Positions 26,901 to 36,805 are shown, counted from the stretch's first letter. The stretch: DNA of 38,975 nt from Synechococcus sp. SP2 MAG (GCA_030756895.1 JAVBIX010000027.1:1-38975), one strand, 5' to 3'. Numbers and translations: made by a program. The notes: generated by a model not told the origin, from the sequence alone.

Positions 26901-27254
26901 TTATGTTAACACTCTGCCGAAATCATCCTCTAAGCGTTCGATATCGCTCTCCTCGAGGATCGAGCCATGCTGAACCTCAATGATCAGCAGGTCTCCGTCT
27001 CCCCCGAAAGCGCGGTGGATGGCTCCCTTGGGGATATGCAAAGTGTCTCCGGCTGAGACCTTCGTCCATTGACCTTGGCAAAACAGCTCCCCGCTTCCTT
27101 GTGCCACCGTCCAGTTTTCGCTGCGATGTTGATGGCGTTGAAGGCTCAAACGTTGCCCTTGCCGAATCAGCAAGCGCTTCAGCTTGTAACCCTGGCCACT
27201 GCCTAAATCCTCATACCAGCCCCAAGGACGGATCACTCTTTCGGACTCGCTCAA
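26901..27254 (-). CDS. cupin-domain protein, mannose-6-phosphate isomerase type II-like
   Basis: This is a single cupin of 117 residues. RVIRPWGWYEDLGSGQGYKLKRLLIRQGQRLSLQRHQHRSENWTVAQGSGEL matches the C-terminal domain of bifunctional mannose-1-phosphate guanylyltransferase/phosphomannose isomerase, with metal-binding HxHxxxE (HQHRSEN) and a later His in HIPKGAIHRA. It could isomerise mannose-6-phosphate or another sugar phosphate. The start is TTG with AGGA eight bases upstream, directly after the recD stop, so it seems to be the last gene of the recBCD run. GTG 27236 is an alternative. About 100 bases separate it from deaD. Confidence 0.85.
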   Translation of the reverse strand: MSESERVIRPWGWYEDLGSGQGYKLKRLLIRQGQRLSLQRHQHRSENWTVAQGSGELFCQGQWTKVSAGDTLHIPKGAIHRAFGGDGDLLIIEVQHGSILEESDIERLEDDFGRVLT

Positions 27255-28934
27255 CTACTTATTCCTAATGGTGCTTTGATCCTCAGGATGCCGAGATCCT
27301 GCTGTGTGGCCTAGAGCCATCAATGTTGGATCTGCAAATAAAAGCAGTTGCTGTTTGGCGCGGGTGATGGCTGTGTAAAGAAGCGAGCTGCTTTGGCGAT
27401 CGTCTAATGCAGGCCAGAGCAGCAGCACTTTGTCCATCTCACAGCCCTGAGCTTTGTGAATTGTGAGGGCCAGAGCTGGCTCTAAGTGCCGAAGACGGGC
27501 TGGATGCAAAAGCGCATGTCGGCTTTCGCCAGAGGGGTCGCTGCTGAGAAAAAGAACCCGTTGATGAGCCCCCTCTCCGACCATGACCCCAAGATCTCCA
27601 TTGGCGAGTCCGAGTTCCGGCTGATTTTCACTGCAAAGCACTGGCAGACCCGACGGCCAGCGCTGAGGTTCAGCGCCATCAAGCAAGCGTTGATGGACGG
27701 CATCAACACCCCATGGCCCACGTCGACGCGGGCAGAGCACCATCAAGCTGTCAAGGATGTTCAGAAGATCTTGGGCTTGTTGTTGATGGGGTTGTCCATC
27801 GGCGCAAATCTCTAAGGCGCTTGCCCTCTCCTTGAGATGGTCGAGATGCTGAATGAGTGCGGTATGCACAGCCTCAGGAATCTGTTTCGTTTTGGGGTAA
27901 TCAACGCTGATGTTTGAGGTTTTAGGCAAAGAGCTGAGTTGGGACCAGAAGGGTCTCAGGCCTTGGTCACGGAGCAGTGCACTCATCTGAGCGAGGGCAC
28001 CTCGATTGCGATAGACCTTCGTGAGGGTGATGGCCCCAGCGTTGAAGCGCCTGATCTGATCCGGTGACTGGAGATGTTGCCAGACGGCTCCTGCGCCAAT
28101 CGGTGGCAGCTGAGCGCTGTCTCCCACCAGGACAAGTTGGCAATGGCTGGGCAGAGCACTCAACAGGGCACGGCCAAGCTCTAAGTCCACCATCGACATT
28201 TCATCGACGATGAGCATGTCTAAATGCAGCGGGTTGCGTCGGTGACGGCCAAAGCCTCCAGGACGTGCCTCCAGCAATCGATGAAGCGTGGTGCAGGGCA
28301 AGGATGCGGTTATGGGGTGGCTGCGAATGGCGTCCTGGAGCCGACGTGCGGCCTTGCCTGTGGGTGCGGCCAACCGAGCCCGAAGCTTGGGTTGATTTTC
28401 AAAAGCGCGAAGCAGCATGTGCAACACCGTGCTGGTTTTACCCGTTCCGGGACCTCCGCTGAGCAGAACCACGCCGTAGTGATCGATGGCATGGACAGCC
28501 GATCGCTGCTTCGGACTGAGATCGTTGTTCTTGGCTAGGCGGCTGGAGCTGACGCCTTGGGGTGTGGCATGGATTGGAGCCTGAAAACAGCGGCGCTGAA
28601 GTTCCAGTTCGAGCTCTTGCATGCCTTGATGCCAACGACGCCAGGACAGGGTGTTGCGGCTCAGAACCAAAACGGATTGGTCACCGTCCAGCCATCCACT
28701 AGCCACCAAGGCTTCACGGTGAACTCTGGGCCAGCCATCACTTTCGATCCCCTCTGGAACCTCGCCTTGATCGTGGAGTTGAAGGGAGATGTCACCTCGG
28801 CTAAGGGCAAAGGTGAGTGCTCGCACGAGCTCGACGAGCGGCTCACTGTTTTGTTCCGGCGGCATGCGCCGTTGAAGCGTGGCGAGCAATCCACGCTGCA
28901 GGGCAAAGAGAGCATCCGTCGCTGCCGATTGCAT
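27255..28934 (-). CDS. recD: exodeoxyribonuclease V subunit alpha (RecD)
   Basis: RecD is the fast 5'-3' helicase of RecBCD. The 559-residue product has an N-terminal RecD-type region (to about 140), a helicase core with Walker A GGPGTGKT at 160-167, the motif II block MLIVDEMSMVDLELGRALLSALP, GDSAQLPPIGAGAVW, and the C-terminal UvrD-like motif ALTIHKAQGCEMDKVLLLWP with YTAITRAKQQL. The set is complete, so the subunit should be active. It is shorter than the 608 residues of the E. coli protein. The ATG shares its A with the recB stop (TAATG). Confidence 0.95.
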   Translation of the reverse strand: MQSAATDALFALQRGLLATLQRRMPPEQNSEPLVELVRALTFALSRGDISLQLHDQGEVPEGIESDGWPRVHREALVASGWLDGDQSVLVLSRNTLSWRRWHQGMQELELELQRRCFQAPIHATPQGVSSSRLAKNNDLSPKQRSAVHAIDHYGVVLLSGGPGTGKTSTVLHMLLRAFENQPKLRARLAAPTGKAARRLQDAIRSHPITASLPCTTLHRLLEARPGGFGRHRRNPLHLDMLIVDEMSMVDLELGRALLSALPSHCQLVLVGDSAQLPPIGAGAVWQHLQSPDQIRRFNAGAITLTKVYRNRGALAQMSALLRDQGLRPFWSQLSSLPKTSNISVDYPKTKQIPEAVHTALIQHLDHLKERASALEICADGQPHQQQAQDLLNILDSLMVLCPRRRGPWGVDAVHQRLLDGAEPQRWPSGLPVLCSENQPELGLANGDLGVMVGEGAHQRVLFLSSDPSGESRHALLHPARLRHLEPALALTIHKAQGCEMDKVLLLWPALDDRQSSSLLYTAITRAKQQLLLFADPTLMALGHTAGSRHPEDQSTIRNK

Positions 28935-31900
28935 TACGACAGCCCCTCAAGCCATTGATCCAGACGGCGGATTCGCGTCAAAGGTGCAGGCTCGATCACT
29001 ACTCCGGAGCCTCCTTCAGGGCTGATTCCCCTCAAAAACACATAGGCGTAGCCGCCGAGATGACGGTTCGGGTCGTAGCCATCGAGCCTCCAGCGCAGGT
29101 AGCGATCCAGGGCCAAAAGGTAGAGATGGGCTTGGAGCGGATAGTGATGGGAGAGCATTTGCTCCTCCATCGCGGCTTGGCTGTAATGGCGAGGGCCGCA
29201 GGCGATGCCACGGCCAGAGTCGTCCCGTTCCCCAATCCAATTGCTTTTCCAATCCGCTACCCACCACCGGGCTGTGGAGGGATCATCACCATCGGTGAAC
29301 ACCAGATCGATCGATCCTGTAAGAAACCCCCGACTGCGAATGTCTAATTGGCGCAGGCTTTGCGCGTAGTTTTTGCCAAAACGATGGTCGCTGTCTGCTT
29401 CGAAGGCATGGGCTAAACCAGCGGAGCGCACTGGATCGCCTTGCTGGGCAACGGGCAGATCAAAGCTGAGTTCATGAAGACGCCGTTTAGCGTCCAAATC
29501 GGCCAGCTTCAAATTGTTGAGAGGGCCGCCTAGGGGCGCCGTCAGCACGGTATTGAGCGCTGCAATCACGGCATCACCATGGTCGAGGTCGATTCCGGCT
29601 CGGCCAAGCTCTTCAGCCACCACCACCTGATTGGGAGCTTGGTCTGCAGGACCTTGAAAGCTCACCTGTTCAAGGATTCTGTGCAGACAATCGCCAGCTC
29701 CAGGACCTTTCGGGAACGCTGCAAGAGGACCATTCTGATCGGCAGTATCCACCTGACTCCCTGGAGCTTCGGTGTCGGCTACAGCATCGATGTCGCGTCC
29801 TTCTTCGAGATTGCGTGGATCAACAGGAGCTGGCTTGTGATGTCCTTTTTGAGAGGAGATCCAGGCGGAGTAACTGCTCCGACCCCAGCTGCGGTCGAGG
29901 CTGCGTTGAGGAACTTCCGACAGTTGCAAGCTCTCGAGCCGAGGAGTTGGACGCCAGAACTGCAGAGGTGGGTTCTCTGGTGGAAAGTGGAGACTCATGA
30001 GGGGGTTGTCGAGCATGGAGAGCTCCGTTACCCAGCTGGCCAAAGGATTTCCGTCCTGTCCAGCAGCGGCCACCCAAAACACCACGAGATGGCGCTCTGC
30101 GCGCGTTAAGGCCACGTAGGCCAGCCGCTCTGCTTCTGCAGCACTGTCGTCTTGATCCCGTTCAGCCGCCTTGTGTCCACGGTCCCAATGGGGGTTGAGC
30201 GCCACTTGCCAGGTTCCTTCTGGATCGTTGGGAGGGTTTCGCCAAAGAGGGCCTTTGCCATCAGCTGGTGCTTGCCACAAATAGGGGCAGATCACCACGG
30301 GGTACTGCAGGCCTTTGCTTCGGTGCACGGTGACAACGGCCACTGCACTTTCCGCTAAATCGCTATGGGGCTGCCTGATGTCAGGGGTGGGTTCGATGGG
30401 TTGTAAGCGTTGTCGCCTCAGCCAATCTGCGGCGCTGCCCAGGTCGAGGCCTTGTCGATGCATGGCGTCTTGCACCAATCGCGCACATTGCTGAATGTCG
30501 CCTAACAAACGCCCGCGGCTGGAGAGATCAGCAAGCATTCGGCCCTCGAGGAGTTGCGACAAGCAACCGAGCAAACCCAGGAAAGGGAGGTTGTCCTGCA
30601 GGTTGCGAAGTTGCCCTGCGAGTCGATCGAGATCACCGTTGGCTTCTGCGTCCTGCAACTGATGGCCTGTCCATTGCATCAAGGCAGAACAGGCCAGTCG
30701 CCGCAATCGTCCGCCATCGGCGGGGGTGGTGAGGGCATCGAGAAAATGCTGCAGCTCCGTCGCGCCGGAGGTGCTGAGGACATCTCCAGGACTGACGAGT
30801 CGGCTGGGTAGTCCTCGTTGAGCGAGCTGTTCTCGCACCGCCTCGGCTTGCCGATGACGGCTGACAAGAACGCATAGATCTGATGGGGTTAGGGATGGAT
30901 CGCTGTCCAGGAGATGGAGGGCATGGCAAGCGACCAGGGGTGGAATGGTTGATTCGAGTGCTGTGCGGGTGGGTTGTCCAGCGGAGTCATCGACCTGCAG
31001 ATCGATGAGTTGGAGAGGCTGCTCACCCTCCGGGAGGTCCAAGGGAAGAGCGTTGGCACAGGGTGTGACAGCCGGCACCTTGAGGTTCGACAGGGTGAGG
31101 CCTGGAGCCATCCATTGATTCATCGCCTCCATCAGGGACGGGGTTGTACGCCTGTTGTCGAGCAGGTTGTCGATTCGATCTGCTGTTTGTCGGGCTTGTT
31201 TGTAGATGTTGAGATCTCCTCCTCGAAAGCGGTAGATCGCTTGCTTGGGATCACCCACCATCAGCAATAGATGGTTTGGTGTTGCGAAGCAGGCCTTGAG
31301 CAGGCGCCACTGCAGTGGATCCGTGTCTTGAAATTCGTCGATCAGAGCGACGCGATAACGCTGCTGAATCGGTGCCAGCCAGCGTTGCGGGTCAGCTGTC
31401 GCTTTGGGATCGAGGGCATCGAGTAAGCCAGAAAAGCTGATCACGCCCTGTTGAGCACGGCGGGCGGCCAGGGAGTGAAGTCCCTGGCTAAGCGCATGGC
31501 GCCAGACCTGCTCAGCCGGACCATCCCAAAGCGCTGCAATGGCTTTTTGCAGGGTTGGTTGGGGAAGGTTTGGATTGGTTTCACTGCAGCGGCGGGCTGT
31601 TTTGCTGAAACATCCGGGATGGAAGTAGTCACCCAGCAGACTTTGCTTACGCACGTATCCGTAACTAATGAGTAACGGTTGCGTGTCATTTAGCTGTGAG
31701 GTCCAGGCGCTGAGTTCGCTAGCGCGATCTTTTTTGGGTTTCGGTGAGTAGGGCTTGGTGTCCGTTTCGCCTTGGCTTCGCCAATCCGTTGCGCAGTTGC
31801 GAAAGGCCGTTTCTAAGGCCTGACCATTGGTTTTCCATTGCGTTTCGAATTCTGTCCAGCTCGATTGGAGCCAGTGGTCAAAGCACTCGATCAGGGGACG

Positions 31901-32569
31901 CTCTTGATCGTGAGCTTCCGCAGTACCGGCGATTTGAACAGCGCAATCGCTGTCCAAGCGACTGAGGGCATAGCTCAACTGATCAGCGGAGAGGCCGGCA
32001 TGCAGCAGCCCTGCTACGTCGTCGGCAGGAAGGGCCAGCACCTGGTGCTCCCAGTAGTCGTATGCCACCTCCTGGCACAGACGCTGGCTGTCACTCTCAA
32101 GACATATCTCCATCGCTGTGCCGTTCTGGAGAGCTTGCCGTCGAAGACTGCGCCGGCAGAAGCCATGGATGGTGGTGATGTCGGCACGTTCAAGCCCTTC
32201 CAGTGCTTCCAGCAGGTTGCTGGCAAGCGTGCGACGGGTGTTTGGATCTTGCCCATGGAGTGCCAACCACTCGTCCATCACTGCGTCGCGAGGTGGGGAG
32301 TCGCTTTGTGCGTCTGAGTTGTTGGATTGGTGTTGGAGCAGTGCTTGCAAGGCGTCGTTGAGACGACGCCCAATCCGATCCCGTAATTCGGCAGCGGCAG
32401 CTTCTGTAAAGGTCACGACCAGAAGCTCTTTGAGGTTGAGCTTTCGCTCGGTCACCAGCCGCAACACCAGGTGGGCTAGAGCAAAGGTTTTGCCCGTGCC
32501 AGCACTGGCTTCTAGGAGACGCACTCCGGCAGTGAGGGGGTACTGATTGGGTTGAAATCGGCTGCTCAT
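28934..32569 (-). CDS. recB: exodeoxyribonuclease V subunit beta (RecB)
   Basis: RecB supplies the 3'-5' helicase and the only nuclease of RecBCD. In the 1211-residue product the UvrD-type core starts at once: LLEASAGTGKTFALAHLVLRL (Walker A at 21-28), VVTFTEAAAAELRDRI, IHGFCRRSLRRQA, RVALIDEFQDTDPLQWRLL, GDPKQAIYRFRGGD and VVTVHRSKGLQYPVVI. The C-terminal nuclease domain has SIDLVF and VADWKSNW, the Asp and Lys residues that bind the metal, so cleavage should be intact. The start ATG overlaps the recC stop (ATGA) and the end overlaps recD. Confidence 0.96.
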   Translation of the reverse strand: MSSRFQPNQYPLTAGVRLLEASAGTGKTFALAHLVLRLVTERKLNLKELLVVTFTEAAAAELRDRIGRRLNDALQALLQHQSNNSDAQSDSPPRDAVMDEWLALHGQDPNTRRTLASNLLEALEGLERADITTIHGFCRRSLRRQALQNGTAMEICLESDSQRLCQEVAYDYWEHQVLALPADDVAGLLHAGLSADQLSYALSRLDSDCAVQIAGTAEAHDQERPLIECFDHWLQSSWTEFETQWKTNGQALETAFRNCATDWRSQGETDTKPYSPKPKKDRASELSAWTSQLNDTQPLLISYGYVRKQSLLGDYFHPGCFSKTARRCSETNPNLPQPTLQKAIAALWDGPAEQVWRHALSQGLHSLAARRAQQGVISFSGLLDALDPKATADPQRWLAPIQQRYRVALIDEFQDTDPLQWRLLKACFATPNHLLLMVGDPKQAIYRFRGGDLNIYKQARQTADRIDNLLDNRRTTPSLMEAMNQWMAPGLTLSNLKVPAVTPCANALPLDLPEGEQPLQLIDLQVDDSAGQPTRTALESTIPPLVACHALHLLDSDPSLTPSDLCVLVSRHRQAEAVREQLAQRGLPSRLVSPGDVLSTSGATELQHFLDALTTPADGGRLRRLACSALMQWTGHQLQDAEANGDLDRLAGQLRNLQDNLPFLGLLGCLSQLLEGRMLADLSSRGRLLGDIQQCARLVQDAMHRQGLDLGSAADWLRRQRLQPIEPTPDIRQPHSDLAESAVAVVTVHRSKGLQYPVVICPYLWQAPADGKGPLWRNPPNDPEGTWQVALNPHWDRGHKAAERDQDDSAAEAERLAYVALTRAERHLVVFWVAAAGQDGNPLASWVTELSMLDNPLMSLHFPPENPPLQFWRPTPRLESLQLSEVPQRSLDRSWGRSSYSAWISSQKGHHKPAPVDPRNLEEGRDIDAVADTEAPGSQVDTADQNGPLAAFPKGPGAGDCLHRILEQVSFQGPADQAPNQVVVAEELGRAGIDLDHGDAVIAALNTVLTAPLGGPLNNLKLADLDAKRRLHELSFDLPVAQQGDPVRSAGLAHAFEADSDHRFGKNYAQSLRQLDIRSRGFLTGSIDLVFTDGDDPSTARWWVADWKSNWIGERDDSGRGIACGPRHYSQAAMEEQMLSHHYPLQAHLYLLALDRYLRWRLDGYDPNRHLGGYAYVFLRGISPEGGSGVVIEPAPLTRIRRLDQWLEGLS

Positions 32570-35500
32570 GGCCGTCGTGCCTCCAGCATCGGTGCATACA
32601 ACGTTTGAAAGGCTTCTTCAAAACAGGCTTCGCTTAAAAAATTGCCTGCTTCGAAGTGGTCGCCAAAACAGAGCTGCATCTCTGAACGCTTCCGCTCTCC
32701 CAGGCCTGCGAATCCCCCGTTCCAGCGGCTTTCAAACGCTTGGTTCGCTTTATCCAGACTTTTGCTCAACGCAAGGGCTCTGGCCAATCCACTGGCAGGG
32801 GGCACAGGCCAGCACGATTCAGCTCCTGCGATTGCTAGTGCGTTGAGGGAAAAGAGAAGCTCCTGAGCTCGGTCTGAATCCAGTGGTTGCCAGTGAAGGG
32901 CAAGCTCAAAGTGATCAGCTTTGGCGCTGCTGTCACATCGACAGATCACAGCCGTTGGAGTGGAGACTCCCGTCGCTTGCTGGATGAGGTGGGTGAACCA
33001 GCCGCCAAGAGCCGTGCGCGCTTGAAGCCGGCCTGCGCTGACTAAAACCGTGGTTGCTCCAGCTCTCAGCAAGGTGCGTGACTCGGTCTCGGAACGGATG
33101 GATTCACAGTGCAAAGGGCCAAGTCGCAACAGGGTTTGTTGCAGGTTTTGCCAGCGCTGTTCGAGGCGATTGGCAGCCAGTTGGCCTGCTGCTCCAGGCG
33201 GAAGCATCCCTTGGCCTCGTAGTTGTGTGGTCCATTCCCCGGGAAGAGCTTGTTCCCAGATCAAGCTCGAATCGGTCGCTAACCAGTCGAGCTGATTGAG
33301 AAAAGACTGGTTGAGAAGGGATTGACGCTCCCGCTCCTCGAGTTCGAGCGCTGAGAGATCTTCCACTGGGGTGGACCACTCCCGTGTTTCCAATCCCCGC
33401 GCTTTAAGCCAGTAGCGCTGGGGAGCCTCAAGCCAACGACTGACGGCGTCTGAATCCAAACAGTTAGATGTTGCAACTGGAGTCCAGCTCAGCGGGTGGG
33501 CTAGGCCAAGGAAGCTGTCGCTCAGGCGATGGTGATCGCGGCGATCGAGACTGAGCCTGGCGTCGAGATGGTGACGATCAGAACTGAAGGCTGAGCCGGT
33601 GCGATTGACGAGAAAATTGCGAGGATCCAAGGGATTCGCTGGTTGCTCCAACACCACGCGCTCGAACTGTTCGGGGGTGAGTTGTTCGTTCAGCAAGGTG
33701 AGCCATTGTTGAACCGGTGGGGCGGGGGGAAGCTCTTCGCCCTTGCGTTCATCGCGTGCATTCCAGCTGATCAGGAGATGTTGTCGCGCGGACATCAACG
33801 CCTCCAGCAGCACGTAACGGTCTTGATCTGTGCTCGATGGATCGCCGAGTCGGCGCTGCTGTTCCAGGAGGTGAAAACCAGGGCGTTCCCGCTGACGTGG
33901 AAAGCCTTGCGAATCAAGCCCCATCAGCACGATCAGCCGATGGGGAATTGCCCGCATCGGCTCTAGGGCACTGATCGTGAGGGCACCACTGCGGTGGCCA
34001 AAGCGACCACTATCGGCGGAGAGGGCCTCATCAAGAATGGAGACCACAACGGAGAGATCCAGGTCAAGAGTGCACTCAGAGGCCTGTTGCTGCATTGTGT
34101 CGAGTGCTTCGACGATCGCTTGTTGCTCCCAGGCCCAGTCCCCTCCATCTCCATAAAGATGCTGGAGAAGCTGATTTAACTGCGTGGTCCACGCGCTGGG
34201 ACTGTGGGGTTGACGGAGGCGAATGATCCATTGCGCTAGTCCATCCAGAAGCGGCCACCACTGTTCAAGCTGCTGAATGGTGAGACCTCCCTGGAAGGGA
34301 GCACAGCCTCCAGGAGCGAGACCTGGCTCGGCAGGCAGAACGAGGCCAAGCAGCCAGCGATCAAGACACCAACTGAGGCTATGGGTGTCATCGCCTCCGC
34401 GCTCCTTGCCATCCACCCCCCACCGGAAGCCGGTCTGCTGGAGACACTGGGTGATCCGCACGGCATCTGTGGCTGTGATGCTTTGAAGGACTTGCAGAGC
34501 TGGATTAGCCAGAAGAGCCTCCAGCCCCGATGCTGTGAAGCGCTCACTGGCCAGCTTCAAAAGGGCCATAAACCCTTGGCTCAGTCCTGGCGTGCTCTGT
34601 TGGCTTCGGTCGGTGAGTCGCCAGGGAATGCTGATCCCAGTGGCGTCGTGATCACCGAAGACGGAGCTGAGGAGCGGGGCATAGCGCTCCACATCTGGCG
34701 TCATCACCAAGACATCGCGTGGCTCCAGGCTTGGATCAGAGGCCAGCCATTGCAGGATCTGATCGCGAACCAGTTGCACCTCGCGCCACGGCCCTGCGCA
34801 GGCCAAAAAGCGCAATGAGCTGTCGTGATCAACAGGGGTGAGCGGTGGCGCGCTGCCATCCACCAACTGTTGTTGCACTTGTTCTAAAAGCGTGGCTGGC
34901 CGCTGTTCGGATGCAGCGATCTGAATGGGCGCTGCGAAGAGATCGCCCTGATCCCATTGGCCGAGCAAGCAGTCGCCGTTGCCTTCCAAAAGCAACTGAA
35001 ACTCCGCCCCCATGCGTCCCAAAATCGCCTCCAGTCTTGGCGATTCCAGGAGCCAGGGCCCATCAGGTGGTGTGTTCCAAGCCTGTCCAAGGGTTCTTCT
35101 CCTTTGTTCAGAGCGTTGCCATAGATCAGGACATGGCGTGAGTAGGTACAGCTCAATCGCCATCAGACCCGAGAGGCCTTGCAGGAGTTCCACCTGCACC
35201 GGGGCGAGATTGCTGATGCCAAACAGGCGCAATCGAGGCGGTAGAGCGGCGGCTGAAACATCTCCTGTCCGCAGACGTTGAACGGCCTTTTGCACCTGAA
35301 GACCAAAGGGATCACAGGGGAGGAGTGCTGCAAGGGCGCGAACGAGCTGTGGTTGCCAGTGCAAATGTGCCGGTAGGTCAGCTTCTCCATGGCCCTCAAT
35401 CCATTGGCTCAGTTCCTGTGGTCGATAAAGGGCGTAGTCATCCACAGCATCGGCCAGGCAGCGTGCCAGTTGCCAATGATCACGATTGAGCCGTCCCGAA

Positions 35501-35862
35501 ACGCTTGCGTGTTGTTCCCACCAGAGGTTCAGGCTTTCAGCAGTGGGGTGGTCGAGAAGAGCGGGGAGCACTTTTAAAACAGACCAAACCAGTCGTTCTG
35601 CGCGCCAAGGATCTTCAATGGTTGGATCGAGATCCAGGATGCAGCGCACCAGCTGACGTAAGCGCGATCCAGGAAAGGGAAAACGCACCAGAGCACTAAT
35701 ACCGTTGGCTTTGGCAAGCTGCTCGCCGAGCCATCGGCTTGTGGGCCAGGTGTTGACGACAATCTCTAGCTCCTCAAACGGACCCGGTGGGTCAAGCGTC
35801 AGCGTCTGAGCCAGAAGCGTTGCCAGAAACTCTGTGCGATTGCTGCGATAGACGGTTAGCAA
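32566..35862 (-). CDS. recC: exodeoxyribonuclease V subunit gamma (RecC)
   Basis: RecC is the Chi-recognition scaffold of RecBCD. The 1098-residue product opens LTVYRSNRTEFLATLLAQTL, the usual RecC N-terminus (compare YxSN in other bacteria). It contains inactive helicase-like domains (DVLVMTPDVERYAPLLSSVFG, ISALEPMRAIPHRLIVLMGLD) and the degenerate nuclease-like C-terminus. The start is TTG, as no ATG fits this conserved N-terminus. It overlaps the upstream phosphatase by seven bases. The Chi sequence read by a cyanobacterial RecC is not known to me. Confidence 0.94.
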   Translation of the reverse strand: MLTVYRSNRTEFLATLLAQTLTLDPPGPFEELEIVVNTWPTSRWLGEQLAKANGISALVRFPFPGSRLRQLVRCILDLDPTIEDPWRAERLVWSVLKVLPALLDHPTAESLNLWWEQHASVSGRLNRDHWQLARCLADAVDDYALYRPQELSQWIEGHGEADLPAHLHWQPQLVRALAALLPCDPFGLQVQKAVQRLRTGDVSAAALPPRLRLFGISNLAPVQVELLQGLSGLMAIELYLLTPCPDLWQRSEQRRRTLGQAWNTPPDGPWLLESPRLEAILGRMGAEFQLLLEGNGDCLLGQWDQGDLFAAPIQIAASEQRPATLLEQVQQQLVDGSAPPLTPVDHDSSLRFLACAGPWREVQLVRDQILQWLASDPSLEPRDVLVMTPDVERYAPLLSSVFGDHDATGISIPWRLTDRSQQSTPGLSQGFMALLKLASERFTASGLEALLANPALQVLQSITATDAVRITQCLQQTGFRWGVDGKERGGDDTHSLSWCLDRWLLGLVLPAEPGLAPGGCAPFQGGLTIQQLEQWWPLLDGLAQWIIRLRQPHSPSAWTTQLNQLLQHLYGDGGDWAWEQQAIVEALDTMQQQASECTLDLDLSVVVSILDEALSADSGRFGHRSGALTISALEPMRAIPHRLIVLMGLDSQGFPRQRERPGFHLLEQQRRLGDPSSTDQDRYVLLEALMSARQHLLISWNARDERKGEELPPAPPVQQWLTLLNEQLTPEQFERVVLEQPANPLDPRNFLVNRTGSAFSSDRHHLDARLSLDRRDHHRLSDSFLGLAHPLSWTPVATSNCLDSDAVSRWLEAPQRYWLKARGLETREWSTPVEDLSALELEERERQSLLNQSFLNQLDWLATDSSLIWEQALPGEWTTQLRGQGMLPPGAAGQLAANRLEQRWQNLQQTLLRLGPLHCESIRSETESRTLLRAGATTVLVSAGRLQARTALGGWFTHLIQQATGVSTPTAVICRCDSSAKADHFELALHWQPLDSDRAQELLFSLNALAIAGAESCWPVPPASGLARALALSKSLDKANQAFESRWNGGFAGLGERKRSEMQLCFGDHFEAGNFLSEACFEEAFQTLYAPMLEARRP

Positions 35863-36464
35863 GGCCCTGCCTGCAGCGATGGAGCCTTCCGCTTTCTTGG
35901 AGCAGCTGCTGCCTCCTGAACTCCCTCCACTTGCACAACAGCTCCTGTTTCTGGGCAGTACGCGGAGAGTTTTCCTCCATAGACCGCACCCGTATCCACC
36001 ATCACGATCCGGCCATGACGCTCCACATCAGGCCGGGGGGTATGACCAATCACCACAAGTCCATGGCTTCCGTCGTAATGCTCCCAGAAGGGCTCACGAA
36101 TGGTCAGGTCCGGTTGACCGTTGGAATCAAATCCTGCATGGGTTGCTACCCAGCCGTGTCCCCAAAAAACAGTGGGGAGCTGCTGCAGTCGCGTTAGCCA
36201 TGGGTTGAGACTATTAAGTGCAGGTTCCTGGAGGGTCTCTAGAAGGGCCTGCTCATGATTTCCGCGTAGCCAGGTTGCCTGTCCAGCAGTGACCAAGGAC
36301 CAAACCAACTTTATGGCGGAGGTGGTTTCGGGCCCACGGTTGATGACATCTCCGCAAAACACGACGTGATCATTCTTTGGCAAAACGCCGAGTAGTTGCT
36401 GCAGAGGCTGGTAACAACCATGCACATCACCGATCACCCAGTGCTTGCCCGTGAGTGATGGCAT
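35856..36464 (-). CDS. PPP-family metallophosphatase (PrpA/ApaH-like)
   Basis: The 202-residue protein has the three metal-binding blocks of the PPP phosphatases: GDVHGCYQPLQQLL, FCGDVINRGPETTSA and WLRGNHEQALL. Two distal His blocks (GHGWVATHAG and VIGHTPRPDV) follow, and then VMVDTGAVYGGKLSAY. The pattern fits small bacterial serine/threonine phosphatases (PrpA-like) or symmetrical dinucleoside tetraphosphatases, and sequence alone does not decide. ATG 36464 starts just before the fold. A TTG seven codons upstream is possible. It overlaps the start of recC and so leads the recBCD run. It is divergent from the gene at 36518 with about 53 bases between. Confidence 0.9.
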   Translation of the reverse strand: MPSLTGKHWVIGDVHGCYQPLQQLLGVLPKNDHVVFCGDVINRGPETTSAIKLVWSLVTAGQATWLRGNHEQALLETLQEPALNSLNPWLTRLQQLPTVFWGHGWVATHAGFDSNGQPDLTIREPFWEHYDGSHGLVVIGHTPRPDVERHGRIVMVDTGAVYGGKLSAYCPETGAVVQVEGVQEAAAAPRKRKAPSLQAGPC

Positions 36465-36517
36465 GCCAAACAGCAGGTGGCCCAATCACATTAATTCCCT
36501 TTACTTGTGCGAATGCG

Positions 36518-36805
36518 ATGCGTGGAAATGCTTACGCTTATGGCCCTTGTGAAGATGGTGTGGACCCACGATCATTGCCAGTGGCTCGACGCGTGAACCT
36601 GCTAGTGAGCGCTCTTGATGGCGCACAACGAACCAATGAGGCTCTTGCTGCCTGTGCTGATGGAGAAGAGATTCTCGATGTACTTCTGGGAGCATCGATG
36701 AAATTAAGGCTTGGTCTAACGCGCGAGCAGCTCCGCAATACACCGCCGATTCGAGATTGGGTTTGGTGGAAAAATAAAGAAGCTATTTTAACGATTGGGA
36801 ATTAA
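36518..36805 (+). CDS. conserved-looking hypothetical protein
   Basis: A 95-residue product that I do not recognise. It contains RRVNLLVSALDGAQRTNEALAACADGEEILDVLLGASMKLRLGL, a helical stretch, and a tryptophan-rich end RDWVWWKNKEAILTIGN. It has no signal peptide or membrane segment. Upstream codons are open to 36455 but would overlap the divergent phosphatase, so ATG 36518 is preferred. There is no clear ribosome binding site. Coding quality and the sharp start after the divergent promoter region suggest a real gene. Confidence 0.65.
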   Translation: MRGNAYAYGPCEDGVDPRSLPVARRVNLLVSALDGAQRTNEALAACADGEEILDVLLGASMKLRLGLTREQLRNTPPIRDWVWWKNKEAILTIGN

